From the NCBI GenBank assembly GCA_028456385.1, contig JALNQF010000136.1:1-64000 (forward strand): a stretch of 64,000 bases of DNA, in the 5' to 3' direction. Below the pieces are notes generated by a model. The model was not told the origin of the DNA. It worked only from the letters and a program-made list of their open reading frames with translations, and did no database searches. Source of the DNA: Ophiosphaerella korrae. Taxonomy: Eukaryota; Ascomycota; Dothideomycetes; Pleosporales; Phaeosphaeriaceae. Position numbers and translations under genes: made by a program. Below are positions 61,728-64,000 of the stretch, piece by piece (position 1 is the first letter of the stretch; each line of letters starts with the position of its first letter).

Positions 61728-62795
61728 ATGCCAAAAACGCTATAACGCCGGCTTAGCTACAAGCAACGCATACAGATATAGACCCTTAGAGAGGAGGGCC
61801 TATCCTAGGAATAAATTGCAGGGAAGCTTAGTATTCCTTAGTCTACTATTTCTTACTACTTAAAGACCTAGCTAACGCCTATAAAGCCTTATAGCTAGCT
61901 ACTAATACCTAATATACTTCTTTAAAAGCTACTTATACTCTATACTACCTAGAACACTAAGTAACGCTATAAGACTTGTAAAGAAATTACTAACAAGCTT
62001 AGTATTATCTACTACTATACGTTAATTAAAGCCTTTAAGAAAGAGCTCTATTACTTCTAGAAGGCTATAGAGAAGCCTTTTCTTATACCTAAATAAATAT
62101 ATTACTACCTAATATAGCCCTAGGATTCTATATTCTAGAGTAATAAGTAATAAGATAGTTATAGCTAGAGTAATAAGATATCTATTATACTTAGCTAGAG
62201 TAAAGTCTAAGTAACTAGAAGAGTAGAGGAAAAGTACTTACTTAAGTATAGTATACCTAAATTCTATAGCTACTCTTTAGGCTAAGTATAAGTAATAATA
62301 TTAAGGTAATAAAAAGGTCCTTTAATCTACTTTAAGAAGGACTAGCTATTAGCTAAAAGTACTATTAATTCTAACGTATATATATAATAGATTCTACTAT
62401 ATATATAGGAGTTTCTAAAGACTAAGGCTAAGAGTAAGCGTAAGTACTAGTACTAGCGCAAGTACTAGTACTAGCGCAAGTATTAGCACTAGCGCGAGTA
62501 CTAGAACAATAGTAGTATCTATACCTCTTAGAAGACTACTAGAGCCTATATAGTAATAGGTATTAATAAAGCAAAGTAGCTAGTAAACTCGCTAGATTTA
62601 AACCCTATTAAGAACGTTTAGCGCCTTCTAAAATATCGAGTACAGAAGTAGTATCTATATATAGAGGCTAAACTAATGCAATACATAAGGGAGGAGTAGG
62701 ATAAAATTAGAATCGACAACTACCTCAAATATATTAGATCTATGAAGTAGCGCTGCTAGGCGGTAATAATAGCGGGTGGCGGACACACTAAATAG
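61728..62795 (+). pseudogene. Tc1/mariner transposase, RIP-inactivated, no frameshift
   Basis: From ATG 61728 to TAG 62795 is exactly 356 codons in a single frame with several dozen internal TAA/TAG and no indel. The N-terminal helix-turn-helix is clear (RRLSYKQRIQI, TLREEGLS, then STISYYLK). The DDE domain ends with LDLNPIKNV, RLLKYRVQK, NYLKYIRSM and AGGGHTK. Codon 260, expected Asp, is now Asn; codon 295, expected Glu, is now Lys. Exactly 34 residues separate them, so this is a DD34E enzyme with both residues hit by G-to-A changes. It would have cut and pasted the element at TA sites. An 18-bp tandem repeat lies in frame at 62439-62510. Confidence 0.88.
62439..62510 (+). repeat. In-frame 18-bp minisatellite in the transposase
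   Basis: Four units of CGCAAGTACTAGTACTAG or variants encode Arg-Lys-Tyr-x-Tyr-x with x a RIPed Gln codon. The array lies just before the second catalytic Asp (codon 260). It would form a basic, Tyr/Gln-rich insertion in the catalytic domain. Confidence 0.9.
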
Positions 62796-62905
62796 TAACC
62801 TAATGTATTTTACTTAGTAATTAATCCTTATACAAAAAGGCATAGTCAATACATGTAGCCAGTGGGGCCCGAACTACGCTAGCAATCCGTATGTGTTCCC
62901 CCGTA

Positions 62906-63212
62906 TCCCCAGGTGGACAGGCCTACCGGTGCGCAGTGGCCGCCTTGCGCATCACGTGACGTGCACTGTTCCTCCTGATGCCAGAAGCGAGCAGCCTGCG
63001 AGAAGCGACTGCAACGCGCTGTTGCCGGACCACTATCTACTTTCAACAGGAGCTGACTGTAAGCTGCGAAGCTAAGTTGTCAGCAATGGCGGCATGCGCT
63101 TCGTGGCCCTATTTCCGTCGCTGCTTCTCGCAAGTAGCGACTGCCTCCTGTCTTCTCATCATCGGGGTCCAACTCGCCCACGGCCTCGTTCGCTACACCA
63201 CAAACGCCTTCC
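62906..63212 (+). promoter_or_regulatory. Upstream region of the Zn2Cys6 gene
   Basis: Normal-composition DNA between the Tc1 right end and the chosen start codon. It has several ATGs out of frame with the gene (62978, 63086, 63094), which could act as upstream ORFs or show that the true start or an intron lies further upstream. No operator was recognised. Confidence 0.45.
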
Positions 63213-64000
63213 ATGCCACCCAGCCAAGCCACAGCCGTGGCCCCTACACCAGCCCAGTTGCCCCGGAAGGAGTCGCTGTCGTCCAGCAAGGCGCCCTCGC
63301 TCACCGATGTCACGTTGCGCAACAGCTGCGACCCCTGCGGCGCCTCCAAGGTCAAATGCAATGGCCAAAAGCCAGAGTGTAGCCGCTGCGTGAAGAAGCA
63401 TCTCGATTGCTCCTACAGCATTCCGAAACGCCCTGGTAGACCCCAGCAGACCAAGCGCCAACGCAGGCAAGATGGGTCTACTACGAATTCGCGTCCGAGC
63501 TCGTCCGCCGCCAGCATGCCCAATCTGTGTGATGAAACGGACGAGCTTGTCGTGGACGTCGGCCGCGTCGACCATGGCCGATCCTTGCAACACTCGCCAA
63601 CAACCCCATCTTCGTTAACGCACGACCAAACACCTTCTTTACCATCGAGCGAACGCACTTTGCAAGACTTTGGTTCGCAATCAGATCTGTCACTACCGTC
63701 TCTGATCGAGCCATGGGGCCCAACGCCATCTATGTCGCCCGCCGAATTTCAGAAACTCTTCGACTTGGCTTGCTTCGAAACAGGCTACGAGGGACTGGAT
63801 CACAGTGATAATCTGTACACGGCCATGGAAGAGGATCAAGACTCTCTGATGATGGCGGGGGCGCCCCAAATCTTTCCAGAACTTGTCACCTCCTTGTCAC
63901 CTATGCAGAACCCGCATGGAAGTGAATTATCATTAGATGCCGTCGATATCTTTCCATCCAATCCAAAGCCGCCCGTCTCCAAGGCCAGTTCACACACCTT
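63213..64000 (+). CDS. AflR-like Zn2Cys6 transcription factor, 5' part
   Basis: The frame is open from ATG 63213 to the window end (262 codons, no stop), so the gene is truncated by the window. Residues 39-66 form the binuclear zinc cluster C-x2-C-x6-C-x6-C-x2-C-x6-C, starting CDPCGASKVKC and ending SRCVKKHLDC, preceded by TLRNS. A basic linker KRPGRPQQTKRQRRQ (72-86) follows and can serve in DNA contact and nuclear import. The rest is a Ser/Pro/Thr-rich acidic region, as in AflR-type activators. Such regulators act in the nucleus on promoters of their own metabolite cluster. SDR is transcribed divergently from the same interval. The start is the only ATG in frame before the zinc cluster; an upstream exon is possible. 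Confidence 0.85.
   Translation, partial: MPPSQATAVAPTPAQLPRKESLSSSKAPSLTDVTLRNSCDPCGASKVKCNGQKPECSRCVKKHLDCSYSIPKRPGRPQQTKRQRRQDGSTTNSRPSSSAASMPNLCDETDELVVDVGRVDHGRSLQHSPTTPSSLTHDQTPSLPSSERTLQDFGSQSDLSLPSLIEPWGPTPSMSPAEFQKLFDLACFETGYEGLDHSDNLYTAMEEDQDSLMMAGAPQIFPELVTSLSPMQNPHGSELSLDAVDIFPSNPKPPVSKASSHT

Larger units (their letters stand above)
61587..62905 (+). mobile_element. Tc1/mariner (DD34E) DNA transposon, RIPed
   Basis: 1.3-kb element in the SDR-regulator intergenic region. The ends are inverted: CATACGGATTGCTAGCG at about 61600-61616 against CGCTAGCAATCCGTATG at about 62877-62893, with a G-run outside each. TA occurs at both outer limits (61587-61588 and 62904-62905), the expected duplication. 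It encodes a transposase with the family's D-34-E spacing. It is RIPed although the flanking DNA is not, so other copies probably exist in the genome. Confidence 0.85.

Noticed and set aside
36653..63212. Exact AflR operator (TCGN5CGR) in the promoters of the three genes
   Set aside because: Scanned by eye; only near matches were found (for example TCGTGCGCCGC near 61443), and they do not fit the last base class.
62978..63729. Short ORFs overlapping the Zn2Cys6 gene in other frames and strands
   Set aside because: Shadow frames. Only the frame starting at 63213 carries the zinc cluster and stays open to the end of the window.
1..64000. tRNA, rRNA or other structured RNA genes
   Set aside because: No cloverleaf, A/B box pair or rRNA-like conserved segment was recognised. 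A covariance-model search would be needed to exclude small ones.

Overview
The window is a filamentous ascomycete chromosome segment. The evidence is short spliceosomal introns, an AflR-type Zn2Cys6 regulator, Tc1, Harbinger, copia and chromovirus-type Ty3/gypsy elements, and very heavy repeat-induced point mutation (RIP). In the repeats CA and TG dinucleotides are almost absent, TA is everywhere, and former Gln and Trp codons read as TAA or TAG. A member of the Pezizomycotina, plausibly a dothideomycete, fits; the species cannot be named from sequence alone.

Layout. 1-2283: AT-rich RIPed DNA with a 17-bp minisatellite and a 427-bp foldback element. 2289-36128: a block of nested LTR retroelements. 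M1 (minus strand) is split by G1 (plus), and G1 is split by a copia element (minus, 11744-18531). M1 is also interrupted by G2 (plus), which runs into G3 (plus); G3 carries two solo LTRs, S1 and S2. 36129-36584: AT-rich sequence grading into normal composition. 36585-38199: a gene island with a glutathione S-transferase (GST) gene. 38200-60077: a PIF/Harbinger-like element split by gypsy M2 (minus), itself split by G4 (plus), itself split by G5 (plus). 60081-64000: an SDR oxidoreductase gene (minus), a RIPed Tc1/mariner element (61587-62905), and the 5' part of an AflR-like transcription factor gene.

Most insertions were placed to the base from LTR or TIR ends and target-site duplications: CTCCT for M2, TAGTA for G4, TAATA for G5, AAATA for G1, GAAGG for copia, ATATA for S1, AAAGT for S2, TAA for Harbinger and TA for Tc1. 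Taking these insertions out leaves GST and SDR as convergent genes about 0.6 kb apart, and SDR and the regulator as divergent genes about 0.7 kb apart. A conjugating enzyme, a reductase and a pathway-type regulator together look like the edge of a secondary-metabolite gene cluster. The cluster would continue beyond position 64000, and that product class is an inference.

No tRNA, rRNA or CRISPR was recognised. Every retroelement reading frame seen is destroyed by RIP-type transitions. The three host genes appear unmutated.
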